Shown here piece after piece: positions 33,261 through 45,055 of a stretch of 64,000 nucleotides of DNA; the first letter of the stretch is position 1; each line of letters opens with the position of its first letter. The DNA lies in contig NC_092405.1 of assembly GCF_009017415.1 (NCBI RefSeq), positions 1,798,001 through 1,862,000 on the forward strand, read 5' to 3'. This DNA comes from Aspergillus flavus. Taxonomy: Eukaryota; Ascomycota; Eurotiomycetes; Eurotiales; Aspergillaceae. Position numbers and translations under genes: made by a program. Under the pieces are notes generated by a model, which made no database searches, was not told the DNA's origin, and saw nothing but the letters and a program-made list of their open reading frames with translations.

Positions 33261-34260
33261 TCAATGTGGAGTGGTTGCCAAAGGAAGTTTCCGATGTAGT
33301 CGGGACACAATCTCTGGATAATCTTCCACGTCCTCGGCCGTGATAAGACCATGTCGAACGAAGAAATCCACGAGAACACTGGCACTGGCCGGTTTGAATT
33401 TACCATTTAACATAGCCTCCTTCACTTCATCCGTGTCCATCAGATGGAAGGCGTATACGTCATCATCGACCACTTTGAAAACCATATCTGAGTCGACTTC
33501 AAGATCATACACATAGAGAACTCCCGGATTGATGAGCCCCGGGTGACCACCAGATCGCTCATCGCTGATGGTGATCCAGTTCACAGTACCCGCAGCCCGT
33601 ACATTCTTCCTGACCAGGTCTTCAGGCATTGCGGCCTCCTCCGACGCCTCGCGAATCAAACATTCTAACGGCTGCTCTCCGATGGCCATACCACCAGCCA
33701 CGGTATTATCCAGCAGACCTCCGTAGGCCTTGTGAAATTGTCGCTGCGGAATCCAGAACTTCAACCCGGACTCTGTCCGAGTGTACGCTGTCATATGTAC
33801 CCCGCGACCTATGATACCAAGGTACGAGAAGAAACTCCGATCAATACCCACAGGAAACTTGGCACCGACAATCGGGAACTGTTCGTGCCTCTTTTTTCCG
33901 AACTTAGGAAACACTCCTTTCTCGCGCGCAATTTCAGCCTGTCGCTCAATGATTTCAGCGCATTTCTCTTGCCAGTTGGCGCCTTCCGGCCGAATAAGGT
34001 GCACTTCTTTCTTAGGCGTAGGGATCACCCGGAAGTCTGCCGTCCATGGCATATCCTCTACCACGGCATCAATCAAGAGACCGTGTGGTCTGGGATCCTC
34101 CGGCAGGTAGAATTTCCATAGTGAGCTCTGTACTTGCTCATGTGCTGAATCTGGATCTTCCGCGTAGGGAAAGCTAGGCGGGTCTTAGTTGGGTTATGTG
34201 AGGTTGTTCGGAGAGCGCTTACTTGTCGCAATCCTTTACAACGTCTAATAAGGTCTTCAT
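33261..34260 (-). CDS. Nudix hydrolase, thiamine-pyrophosphokinase-related (DUF4743 plus Nudix)
   Basis: Exons 34260-34223 and 34173-33261 join to 316 residues (first residues MKTLLDVVKDCDN). The N-terminal 130 residues match the domain that precedes Nudix in fungal YJR142W-like proteins (WKFYLPEDPRPHGLLIDAVVE). The Nudix box lies near residue 190 as GGMAIGEQPLECLIREASEE, with the Glu residues that bind Mg. The yeast relative removes phosphate from damaged thiamine diphosphate forms, so a house-cleaning role in cofactor repair is likely. The short first exon of 38 bases is supported by exact phase. Confidence 0.9.
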
Positions 34261-34994
34261 TGTGGCTGATGAATAAGTGCTGCGTCTCGGTTCCGGGTTA
34301 TTGGGCGTAATTACTGCGGCATGCGCGGGGCGCGAAGCTGTTGGGGAAAAACTATTCTTCCATGCCGAGGTAATCTCTGGTGTGTTCAATCACAAGTAGC
34401 AGTATTGTTTGATGACTTTTCTTATGTCTCGCTTATGTGTGTAGGCTCTCGAGTCAATGAAACAATGACACTGAGTTCTGACTAGTAAAGAGTCATTGGG
34501 GTTCTTGCTGACCTGGTGGCAGATGAATCCCTGGCATTTACCTCGAAGGGAATGAGGCACCAAAGTAATCGTTCACCACGCGTTATAGACATTTACAGAC
34601 ACTCATAATATGTTGTTACTGCTCAGGCGATATTGACAACTGATTGTTAGGCCGGTGTTCAAACACTTAGCTATGTGAGGTTAAAACCCTCTGGGATTGT
34701 GCGTAAAAGCCCGACCTTTACCTTCGTAGCAAAATATATAATCCGCAAGAGCGGGAAGTATGGAAGGCAATTCACACCAGGCCGTAGTGAAGGCATGCAT
34801 TGACTGCAGGAATAAGCCGTCGATAACCTTCTGATAGCATTATGGAACAGAATATACTCCACTCACCTATCTATATGGAGTTATGGTAGGGCATGAGGAT
34901 GGGGATGAACATCCAATGCAGACTTGCATCCTACTAGCTTGTTGCGTTGGTTTTGCCTTATGTAGCCAAAAGACAAAGCGTTCTTCAACAAGTA
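34261..34994. other. Intergenic region
   Basis: Promoter of the Nudix gene and upstream flank of tRNA-Lys. No frame of substance. Confidence 0.4.
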
Positions 34995-35078
34995 GCCGGG
35001 CTAGCTCAATCGGTAGAGCGTGAGACTCTTAGTCATCACGGTATCTCAAGGTTGCGGGTTCGACCCCCGCGTTCGGCT
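34995..35078 (+). tRNA. tRNA-Lys(CTT) with 11-nt intron
   Basis: Acceptor arms GCCGGGC and GTTCGGC pair with two G-U steps. The A box TAGCTCAATCGGTAGAGC and B box GGTTCGACCCC are clear. Anticodon stem TGAGA/TCTCA frames CTCTTA, anticodon CTT, with an intron at 35032-35042 right after the base 3' to the anticodon. A T-rich terminator tract follows. Confidence 0.92.
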
Positions 35079-35361
35079 TCTTCTTTTGTTATTTCTTTTT
35101 TGGCCCTTTTGCTTTCTTACTTAGTGTCTCCCTACTTATGCACCTGGAAGAACGGCCCTTGAACATGTCAGTCGAGACAGGGAAATAATGATGATAGCAA
35201 AATATCTGTTTTACTCTCTCTATTTTCATAAAATTCCCCTAATTACTGCAGGATTTGAGTATCTTGTGTTTCACGGTTAATATAAGTATTGGAATCTAGC
35301 TCTAACCCATTGACTAAATGGTAGCATTCCTTAGACTCTTCCCCCCACCAACATATCTGAC

Positions 35362-36757
35362 CTATTTAGATATAATGTCTGCTGCCTTTTCTGCAATTGC
35401 ATATACAACTGCTTGGTAGTGTGCTGTTATTGGCAAAGGTATAATGCTAGCATCCACAATTCTAAGATTCCCAACACCTTTCACCCGGAGCTCAGTATCC
35501 ACTACGCTTCCCATTGACGCAGAGCCAGCTGGATGATAGAATGTGTTTCCTCCTTGCTTCACCTGGACGTCGATTTCTTCGTCGGTAGAATCGGGTCTTA
35601 GAGGAATAAATCCAGGATATGGAGCCTCACATTCGATCATCTCTTTACCTTCAGGTGTCTCAGAGAGAACATGGGTTGTCTGTCGAATGGCGGCTCGAAG
35701 GATCGCACGATCAACTTCAGTCGAATAATAAATAGGATCGATGAGAGGTGGAGTCCTTGCATCGGCCGACGCTATCGTAACACATCCTCTGGAAGTGGGA
35801 ACCATGCCTAGTATAGCTGATGCGATATGCGTGCCGCCCATCGGGATATCAGCACCTGCAATAGCTGCACCCGCAGGGGCATAAACAATGACAATCTCAG
35901 CATGACAGGAATCAGGGGCAAGATAAGGGTGCGCCCCAAGAGCTGACTCGCTCTCGCCGTCCGCCTTCAACGCTTCCACCAACACCTCACATGGAGCTTG
36001 CACAGTGACATCCAGTCAGCTGGGAGGCCTAACGTATATGCCGGGTCACTCCATAGCGGAGTACCGATAGAAAGCCTTGCTCCGGATGCCGGAGTTTCCA
36101 CCACCTTACAAACGAGAAGTGGTCATGTAGATTGCGGCCGAATTCCAGCGCATCGACAAGTTGCGTGATATTGTGGTTCACGAGTTCAGCTGGTCCAATC
36201 CCAGAGAGCATCAGCACCTGTGGTGTGCGATATGCACCAGCCGAGACGATAACCTCTCGCGATGCAAAGTACTTCTCTCCGCCTACCACTTCGACTCCTG
36301 TGGCGACTTTCTCTTTCTTGTCGTCACGCTCTTCGAGGATAACAGTCATGTTAGCCTTTCCCAAGATAATCAACCCAGCGTCAATCAGCCACTGAGTGAT
36401 ACCTCCGTTCTTTGACACCTTGGCTCCGAGGAACGAATATGACCCAGCTGTGGTGCTCATACCGAGCTCCGACGCCGTGACAAAGCTATTTTTCAAAATT
36501 ATAGGAATTCCGTGAAATGGGCCCTGGATTTGCCCTTTCTGGCGCTCCTCATCCCGAGCCTTGGCGATTTTGAGGACCTTGTCCCGCGGAGCAGGCGAGA
36601 TCAGCGCATTGAGTGCAGGCTCATAGCGATCGATTTGCGCCAAGTACTCTTCCACAATTTGAGCACTGGTCGTCTTGTTCTCTTTAAGTAGCTGCTGCAG
36701 GTCGACCGCGCTAGTAGTGAGAATGTTGAAGGTTATTCCTGCGTTGAGGCTTGGGAT
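35362..36757 (-). pseudogene. Chimeric pseudogene: amidase 5' part joined to GMC oxidoreductase 3' part
   Basis: Reading the minus strand, 36757 to about 36360 encodes the start of an amidase-signature enzyme (AVDLQQLLKENKTTSAQIVEEYLAQIDRY, then GPFHGIPIILKNSF with the catalytic Lys and GLIILGKANMT). In the same frame it turns at about 36345-36360 into a GMC oxidoreductase (ATGVEVVGGEKYFASREVIVSAGAYRTPQVLMLSGIGPAE). Further on the GMC sequence changes frame twice, near 36070 and near 36005, and finishes in 36003-35362 (TFYHPAGSASMG, NLRIVDASIIP). No ATG opens the amidase part, and the stop at 36758-36760 closes its frame upstream. Neither enzyme is complete: the amidase Ser pair and the GMC FAD Rossmann motif are both missing. 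Confidence 0.8.
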
Positions 36758-38831
36758 TTAGGTGAAAAGCAACGAGGGAAGTTTGAAGTTAGCGCCTCTG
36801 TTGGTGAAGTTCATTTTCGCCAGCGTAATTAATAGTAGTAATATCCCTGTTCCTCTTTATAATATTAATAAAATTACTGGGTCCTGCACGGAAGACCGGC
36901 GGACGAAGGCACCAGATGTCAATCGAAGGGTTCCACAACTCACTTTCTGGACTACAATGATCATTTAATTATTTATTTGGAAAACATAAAGATAGGAAGA
37001 GGAAGTAGAAGCTGGTGCAGGACCGAATGACACAATTTGGGGTCCATCTTCCGTAATAGTGCATCAACCTTGTACCGGCTAGATGGATTAGCTTGACAAG
37101 GGCCCTTATCTATAGGGTTAGCTACAATGGGACGGAAACTATATACTAGTGGGAATTCCGAACAGGGCTCCTTATTCCTGTGTCTTTCACGCATTTCCAC
37201 TTTTGGAAGTTTGAATGCACTGCATTCAGATCTACTCGGATTCCAAAGACATAAATTGCATGACGACATCCGCCGCATGTCGCAGTAGTTGGCAGCCTCG
37301 AATGAATGACACAGGATGGGTCGTGTTACAAGCGCTTTTACAGCCCCCGAGCCCAACCTCTGCGTGCCCTGACGACGAGTTGGCCAGAGTGAAATCTAAG
37401 ATGAGCCCTGATCACCACTTGAACCTGCTTTGCCCATTACCCAATGTCACCCTCAATGGAGAATAACTTTTACCAATCAATCATCACTCAGTGCCTCTCG
37501 ATATGTGATTCAAAACACGAGTTGGGCATCGACGAAGAGCAACACATGCTTGAGTGCGTCAAACACTGCCTTCAAGACTGTCTCACTAAAGCCTTACAGG
37601 TCCGCCAGTGGATTCTGAGCACGAAAGCCTTGAGTTGGCCGGTGCGTTGCGTCTCATTCTTGCTACCAAGTTTCAATTCATGGCTCCAAAGCCCATGATA
37701 GTCGGCCTCTCAATTTTTCGCTTGACTATCTGGAAGGATACAAAATTTGAAGCTGGAACATAACCTGTGCTCCAGGACTGACCCGATACTTCGAGCATTT
37801 TTTCATTGCCGAGCAAAAAACAGTGGATGGGTTGATACGGCTATGGGTATCGCATGTTGAAAAAGAATGTCAGCTATAGTTTGTATGTAGTCACATCAGA
37901 TGTTTTACGTATGTGTTTTCTCAAACATATCATCACCAAAAGTATTCGAGCGATTAGGACTTATGTAGGCAGGGGACATGTGATCTGAATATCAGTGTTT
38001 GATCTAGTAGCGACGTGATGACGTACGCTCACCTTACAATATTTACTGTTTAAATAGACTAGTACACTTCTAAAACTGCATAATTCTAAATCAAATCTAA
38101 AACGCAGACTTTTCTCGTCCAGAACGTCTGAGCCTCCTTAGGTGAACTCCGGACGGCAATTGACCTTGCAGTGGCCAATATCAAGGTACCAATAAGAGTT
38201 ACGGGATCAGGAACGGGCCATGCACGTTCGCTTTAGCGGAACGGCTTCAAGTACCGGTCTTCGACGATAGCTGGGCCGGAAGGGCCTTTCCGTCATTTCC
38301 ATCCTCACAATCGGCACTTTTACATGAACTACTGAGGATGAAAAATCTTCTGTCTTGAAACCGAGTGTCCTGATAGCGGCTATTCTCGGTTGGCTTCGGT
38401 CATGAGTCAGGGTCCACTAGCCTGTTCCTGACACTTGCCACAGCACCGTCAATAACCGAAGCCGTTGCCTGGGTGCCGAAGACTTGATTGGCCAGGGTTC
38501 CGACCGTCACATGGTGCTGTGGCTCGTGCGCGTTTCTATAACATCATTTTTATATCGAAAATCTTTATCGCGGAAAAGAATGGGTCTATCCGATGTTCAA
38601 ATCAGGCTCTGTTTGGCAGCAAAACGTCAGTGGGCTCTTTTCATTTCGATGGAGTACGCGAGACCAGAAGAAATGATGTGAAAAAATGAGGGCTAGTTGG
38701 GCCTGTGGCTCTGTCCACCTCTGTGTATATTAGTAGCAGTTGGGAACCTTGCCTTGAGAATTCTGTTGAATTCTCACACGCAGTTATTTTCTTGTACATA
38801 TCCATAAAGATAATAAGATAGTCCCTTTACA
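36758..38831. other. Long intergenic region
   Basis: 2 kb with no supported gene. A frame at 37444-37698 contains a Cys/Leu-rich segment (HMLECVKHCLQDCL) that may be the remnant of a regulator, but no DNA-binding motif accompanies it. The right end is the promoter of the MFS gene. Confidence 0.4.
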
Positions 38832-40710
38832 ATGGACCATACTCGGGGTGACATCCCGACTTACCAAGAAGATCACCGCAAGTGTCCATCTCTTGATGAA
38901 ACCGACACTGATAGCGAGGACTTATCCGATGAAACGGCAAACCATGTTAACTCTTTAGAGCTCGAGCGCATAAACACATATCGCCTTCAGCAAAAGACAA
39001 CCGTTGGCTCGACCAGAGGCCCCCTGCCGCGGGAGCAATGGCTACCAATGGGTGCAGGGAAAGAATATCCTCCATTACTCCCTGATCCTGAGCAATATGT
39101 GGTTGAGTTTGATGGACCAGACGATCCATTACATCCCTACAACTGGTCCATGCTGAGAAGGTTCGCCTGTCCCACCATGGATTGTCATAAGTGGATTTAG
39201 TTACTAACACGGCATCTATTTAGAGCTTTCCTCGTATGCATCCTGTGCTACGCAACCTTTGCCGGCTCCTTCGCTAGTGCCGTCTTCTCCGCTGCCATTG
39301 GTTCCGTGAGCGAGCAGTTTAATATCGGTACGGAGGCTGCATCGCTAGGTGTCACATTATACGTTTTAGGTTTCGCTGCCGGTCCGACGATCTGGGCGCC
39401 GGCATCTGAGCTTATCGGACGACGCTGGCCGTTGTCCGTTGGCCTCTTTGGATGTGGTGTCTTCAGCATTGCCTGCGCCACTGCAAAGGATGTACAGACT
39501 ATTATGATAAGCCGTTTCTTTGCTGGACTGTTTGCCGCCAGCCCCATCTCCATCGTCCCTGCTGTATTTGCTGATCTATTCAACAACGCACAACGGGGTA
39601 TCATCATGTCGATCTTCTGCATGGCTGTCTTTATCGGACCCTTTGCCGCCCCTTTCGTGGGCGGATTCATCGCCATGAGCTCCCTCGGATGGCGCTGGAC
39701 TATGTACATATCCGCCATCATGGTGTTCCTGGGCTTCATTCTCGTCCTTATATTCCTGGATGAGTCCTACCCTCCCGTGATTCTAGTCCGCAAGGCCTCG
39801 GAGCTTCGCCGGCAAACCCATAACTGGGGAATCCACGCCAAACAAGACGAAGTGGAGGTTGACTTCAAGGAGCTCATCCGGAACAACTTCACGCGCCCAA
39901 TTACCATGCTATTCACAGAGCCTATTCTCCTCCTTATCTCCATTTACATCGCATTCATCTACGGCCTCATGTATGCCTTACTCGGTGCATACCCGGTCGT
40001 CTTCCAGGGTGTTTACGGTATGAACATGGGTGTTGGTGGTCTTGCGTTTGTCGGCCTTATTCTGGGTGAACTGCTCGGCGGCTGCTATGTGCTCTTCCTC
40101 CAGGGCGCTTATAAACGGAAGCTTGCAGCAAATGGAGACAAACCGATCCCTGAATGGCGTCTCTCCCCTGCCATACTAGGTGCTGTACTCTTTACAGGAG
40201 GAATGTTCTGGTAAGCCACTCCCCTTCTCCTCTTTACATCCCTGGTTAGAAACATTACTGACAATCTCAATAGGTTCGGCTGGACCGGCTACACATCCTC
40301 CATCCACTGGATGGCACCCATGGCCTCCGGAGTCCTCACCGGCGCCGGAATCTTCCTCATCTTCCTACAATGTTTCAACTACATCGTTGACTGCTACCCC
40401 ACACTGTAAGCCTAACCCCAATCTCACAATACCCAACCCCAGTAACTAACAGATATTACCTAGTGCGGCCTCCACCATAGCAGCAAACACAATCCTCCGC
40501 TCAGCAGTCGGGTGTGCATTCCCTCTCTTTTCGAGACAAATGATGCAGAATCTCGGTGTCCAATGGGCCGGAACCATGCTCGGCTGTATTGCGGCTGTGA
40601 TGATTCCTATCCCTGTTGTGTTTAAGTTGTATGGTCCTTGGCTGAGGGCTAGGAGTAGGTTGGCGTGTTCGCCGGTTTATGATGTTGAGAAGAAGGCTTA
40701 TGATGTATGA
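38832..40710 (+). CDS. MFS transporter, DHA1 type (polyamine/drug)
   Basis: Twelve-helix drug:proton antiporter, plasma membrane. Exons 38832-39160, 39224-40210, 40274-40405 and 40464-40710 give 564 residues in phase. A 110-residue acidic cytosolic N-terminus ends in DPLHPYNWS, the usual lead-in for this subfamily. Motif A-like ASELIGRRWPL follows helix 2, then RFFAGLFAASPISIVPAVFADLF and the GPFAAPFVGGFI motif C. The central loop ELIRNNFTRPITMLFTEPILLLI is typical of Tpo1/Flr1-like carriers. The last exon ends GPWLRARSRLACSPVYDVEKKAYDV. Substrate cannot be inferred; polyamine, toxin or metabolite efflux are the usual options. Confidence 0.93.
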
Positions 40711-41282
40711 TTTTTGTGTTTGGATAAAAGTTTGGTTTTTGGATTTGGCTTTGTAGGTTTGTTTTTCTAGCGGAGATACCATTTGCATAGCGTGTGATGT
40801 GGTGTTGTGAATTTAGTTTTTGATATTTTTTAGGGATTTGGTGATGGGTTTGTGTGTTGTAAATAGCATTATGATGAGTGGTAACCAATACTGGTTAATT
40901 ATATTTACTACGAGATATCTTGAGTGAAACTATATGTAGGGTGGATAAAGACTGATGATTAGACTTCGACTGAAGTGTTGTATTTCCATTGAAGTGATGC
41001 TATCAACTGTCACGCGTTCCACTTAATCACCACAATGGAGATTAAAGGAGGGACTCGGTTTCTGTACCACCCATGAAAAAGCCCCAGTCCAAGAAATAAA
41101 CAATAAGAGGTCAGACTAGGGAAAGAAACCGAAACTGGTCCGCGTTCCACCCACCCAAAAAGAAACGAGGGAGGGACCGAGATTCAGCATGACCCTAGTT
41201 TAGTAACCCCACAATGCACAGAAAACAATCAACTGACAAAAGAAAAGGCCCCAAACAAAAGGAGAGAATGAAAGGTAGCTTG
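40711..41282. other. Convergent spacer
   Basis: 3' flank of the MFS gene with GT-rich and TTTTG-rich stretches and the 3' flank of the hypothetical gene. Nothing else seen. Confidence 0.4.
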
Positions 41283-41807
41283 CTAAGCCACCCGAGCAGC
41301 CTGATGTCCACAATCGTCCGGAAGTTCCATAGTTTCAATTGATGCAAGTCCCACGTTCAGAACAAGATCACCGAATCGGTACAGAGACAATACCAATGTG
41401 TCAAGAGAGCCCTGCAGAAGATTCTTTTCGAGAGATGTATGCTCTTGCAGCCAACGCTTCGCGCAGTTGTCGTACACCTCACAAAGTCGGTCGAGGCCAA
41501 CAGTGCCCTCGTGATTGTGGTGGGTGACAAGGTATTCTCCATTTGATGTAACGGTGATGATGAGACCGGGAATGAGATTAGAGATGGCATGTATGGTCTC
41601 ACCGAGTGTTAGGGATGATATTTCATTGATGTGGTCCTTGAAGGATGGCAGAGGATCGGTTGGGACATTGGTTATGAGATTTTGTTCTTTTTCTGTGGCT
41701 GGTTCGATGGGGAGGGATGTTGGGCGGGATAGATTTGCGACTCCTTCAGTGTTGTTGCCTGTGTTATCCTCCTCGTCATCATCTTCGTCCTCCATTTCGT
41801 CGTTCAT
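41283..41807 (-). CDS. Hypothetical protein, acidic N-terminus
   Basis: 174 residues, single exon. The first 20 residues are almost all Asp/Glu (MNDEMEDEDDDEEDN), followed by a Ser/Pro-rich linker and a more structured region from about 55 on (LTLGETIHAISNLIPGLIITVTSNGEYLV, CEVYDNCAKRWLQEH). No signal peptide, membrane span or known motif. The frame is clean over its whole length and has coding-like composition, but there is no family match I can name, so it may be a lineage-restricted gene. Confidence 0.5.
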   Translation of the reverse strand: MNDEMEDEDDDEEDNTGNNTEGVANLSRPTSLPIEPATEKEQNLITNVPTDPLPSFKDHINEISSLTLGETIHAISNLIPGLIITVTSNGEYLVTHHNHEGTVGLDRLCEVYDNCAKRWLQEHTSLEKNLLQGSLDTLVLSLYRFGDLVLNVGLASIETMELPDDCGHQAARVA

Positions 41808-42395
41808 GTTAGGGTTGCGAATTTACAGGCTGGTATCCATAGTTTGGTCATGAGTGGAGGTAGTGGACTCTTTTATATTACGTGGAAAGCCAGGTATTAG
41901 TCATAGTGACATTCACTGGAGACATGAAAGCTCACTCTTTGGATGATGAGCTCGTGGTTTGCCTCAAGAGGAGATTGTAAAAGATTGAATGGCTTAGTAC
42001 GATAATTCACTAGCTTGGTACTTCCTCAGAATGTTTCCGTCATTCGATGCAAATCGCTGAAATCCTCATTCATCTACAGAGAAAATCACTGGGATACTTT
42101 AGTTATGAAACACATTTGGTTGGGTAGCTTGTATTCCAAGCCAAAGATATAAAGAGTGTGGATGCAGTAGAATGTTTCATACACAAGTCAAACAAGGAAG
42201 CTACACAATGAACTGCAAAGATGAGTACGCTCTGTCCAATTTGACGATAGGTGTGTCTAAATACAAAGAATTTCTGCATACCTCTTCTACAAGGCCGGAA
42301 TACACCATATTTACATTACTATCTCATAAGTGCATCTCCAATATTTTCAAAAGAATGCAAGGTCTTCCACAAGCATCAGAACCCTGCAGGAAGAG
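41808..42395. other. Spacer between two minus-strand genes
   Basis: Promoter of the hypothetical gene and 3' flank of the DHA2 transporter. Nothing else seen. Confidence 0.4.
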
Positions 42396-44320
42396 TCATA
42401 CCTTGTCTGACGACTCATCACCACCCTTCTCATCCAAGCCAAACTTGGTATTAAGCTTATCCCGGAGCTTGACTTCCCTTTCAACAAGCGTTACCAACAA
42501 TCCCAAGCCGGCAAAGGCTATCGCCACGAGCCAAACTGTACGAAGTGACTGTGTGGAGGAAGTCAGTATACCACAAGCTTACGAGAACCAGCTAACATAC
42601 CTTCTGAAAGACCTGAACAACCTGTTCTCGGGAAGCAGGGTCCTGGATACTGTCTAAAAATGCCTTTGTGGAATATTCGTATGCACGACCACCTGTCAGA
42701 TAATGAGCTATGGCTGGGTTCGTGATACTCCTTGCATTCTTCCGACATTCGTTGTTGTATATGGCGCTAGGGATCGTGACGCCCCATACGCTGCCAAAGC
42801 CCCGGGCAAAGCTCCAGACGCCTGTAGTTACTGCGACCAGGCTTTCATCTAAGGGAGCTTGCATGGCTGGGAGGGTAATTCCAGACAGTAGACCAGCACC
42901 GACTGAGCAGAGAAGCTGGAAACATACCCAAGCAGCCGTACTAGAATTTGCATTGAGTAGGCTGAACAGACTCATAGCGATTGTGAGAGGAATGAAACCG
43001 AGGAAGTGGAGGGGCTTGTAGCGACCGAGCTTGGATAAGAGTAAACCTCCTAAAATCGCGAACGGGGGGATGCCAGCGAAGACCGGCAATGTGTTGATAC
43101 CTATAATTTAGTTAGTTGAGCGAACATGCTTACTAAGGACGACCACCCCGAGAGAGTTTGCCTTACCTGATCGCATTGCTGATACCCCTCGAACAGCTTG
43201 AAAATAGATAGGTAGGAAGTAAAATGTCCAATATACACAAATCGAATGCGTGAAACATAATATCAATGCAGCAATAGATGTTCGATTGGACACGGTGCTG
43301 CACGGGAATGATGGCTCCTTGCTAATGGTCCATTCAAACGTGATGAAGAGACCGATTCCGACGAAGCCAAGGACAATTGGAACAACGATATGATACGTTC
43401 CCCAGTCATATATGGTGCCTCCCCAAGTCAGTGCAATAAGAACAGCAATAATGGCAGCGATAAATATAGCATTTCCTGCTATGTCAAGCCGCCCTAATCG
43501 CTGTTTCCAGGTTTGATCACGCTCGTAGTTCAAATGGAGAAATAGAAATAGAGCCACAAAGGCAGCTGTTTTCCTGGTGAGCGTGTGTTGACATGATAAT
43601 ATACGGGCTCGGTCCTTACCACCCCCAATAGGTATATTAAGATAGAAAACCCAGCGCCACGTCGAGTGATCAGTGATGAGACCACCGAGAAATGGCCCAA
43701 GAGCAGCTCCGATGGTTGCAGTCATTTGAATCCAAGCCATGTACTTCCCACGCTCTCGTAGTGGTACCAGATCTGTTAGGGCCAGAATTAGTACAAGTTT
43801 CTCGAAATAGAAGAAAATCGGCAAACTTACCAGTAACGACAGTATTGATCAATAGAGCTATTGCTCCTCCCCCAAGACCCTGTCTATGAGGAAGATGAGT
43901 TTGCGGACGATGTGTCTAGATATTCGATACATACACAGTACGAGCGGCAATCAGCATCCGCATCGATGTGGCACCACCACATAGGCCACTGCCGAGTATG
44001 AACAATGCCACAGCCATAAGAAGAAGCGGACGACGGCCAAAGATGTCACTGGCCTGAGCAATCAGTGGCAAGATTGCCAGCGAGGCTAAGAAGTACGCAT
44101 TGGGAACCCATATGTAGGCACTTGATCCTCCAAGGGCTTTCGTTATTGTTGGTAACGCGCTGGTGATAATGGTCCCTTCGATGGTCGATAGAAGACCAGT
44201 AAGAGAGAGGGCAATGGTAATTGCCCAGAAGCGCCATGGATGTTTTTGGGCTGCTTGGTCGTTCGTTATAGAACTTCTCGCGCCGGCGTGTTCTGCTGGA
44301 GATGCGACACTCCCTGACAT
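42396..44320 (-). CDS. MFS transporter, DHA2 type (14-helix efflux pump)
   Basis: Drug:proton antiporter of the family that includes gliotoxin- and aflatoxin-cluster pumps. Exons 44320-43935, 43883-43831, 43772-43620, 43565-43167, 43100-42601 and 42548-42396 close in phase to 547 residues. Marks: IEGTIITSALPTITKALGG in helix 1, AQASDIFGRRPLLL motif A, RTVQGLGGGAIALLINTVVTDLVPLRERGKYM motif B to loop, GPFLGGLITDHSTWRWVFYLNIPIGG motif C. C-terminal helix 14 precedes VEREVKLRDKLNTKFGL. The start is taken at ATG 44320; ATG 44329 is in frame. It is divergent from an alpha/beta hydrolase, 735 bp apart. Confidence 0.93.
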
Positions 44321-45055
44321 TATCACCAATTGTCTGCTAATACTAACACAATGTTTGAGCTATGAAGGGAGAATGCTTGGGATATACGGAGCTGAAAAAG
44401 GGGGAAAGGGACTGCTTCTTCTTTATATGCCTGTCTCCGAATGCTCTTCGGTCCATTGAGCAAAAGTGACCGAAAGTGCCCGACTTGGGACAATTATGCA
44501 TCTAAACTTTCGGCGTACGGAAGACATCAAATTGTCGCGGATAACTTATTGTCCTTAGGATCGAGAGGACGACGAAATACACAAATAATAAGAGTTACGA
44601 CACCATTAGTCAAGGTGAATTCTCATTTAGTCGCTAGGAATTTCGGTTACTACAGCCAATCATAATCCTTCCGACTGGCGATATGCCCAAATCTGCTGGG
44701 TTTCTTGAGATAGTGATCGATGCTGTGGGTCCCAATTTCGCCGCCCCGAAAGCTAAGACCACTGGGAGAGTCCTAAATTACCACTAGTCATGGATCAAGA
44801 CTGACTCAAGGCTGTCAGATTCAATCAAGCTTTTCCTGTGTCGCATTTGTATGTTCGTGGTCCCCGCTTACTACCCCTCGCTTAAAGTCTTCCCAAATTC
44901 TCCCCACTTGGACTCTCCTGAAATCTGAAATCATTTATGTCACTACTGTTTCCCCCTCTATCGCACCAGGAGCCTGACCAGTGGCCCTTGTGAACTCCTC
45001 TGTGGCCACAGTACCATCATTCCATACAGTTGATTTCGTCATCTTCTTCTACATT
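44321..45055. promoter_or_regulatory. Divergent promoter region, DHA2 transporter / hydrolase
   Basis: 735 bp shared upstream region. No clear TATA box or palindrome stands out. An in-frame extension of the hydrolase to 44981 lacks an ATG. Confidence 0.4.

Noticed and set aside
37444..37698. Cys/Leu-rich frame that might be a regulator fragment
   Set aside because: No zinc cluster or neighbouring exon supports it.
38465..38689. Overlapping short plus-strand frames
   Set aside because: No motif, no intron structure, in a promoter region.
42172..42657. 161-residue plus-strand frame
   Set aside because: Antisense to the last exons of the DHA2 transporter and lacking any motif.
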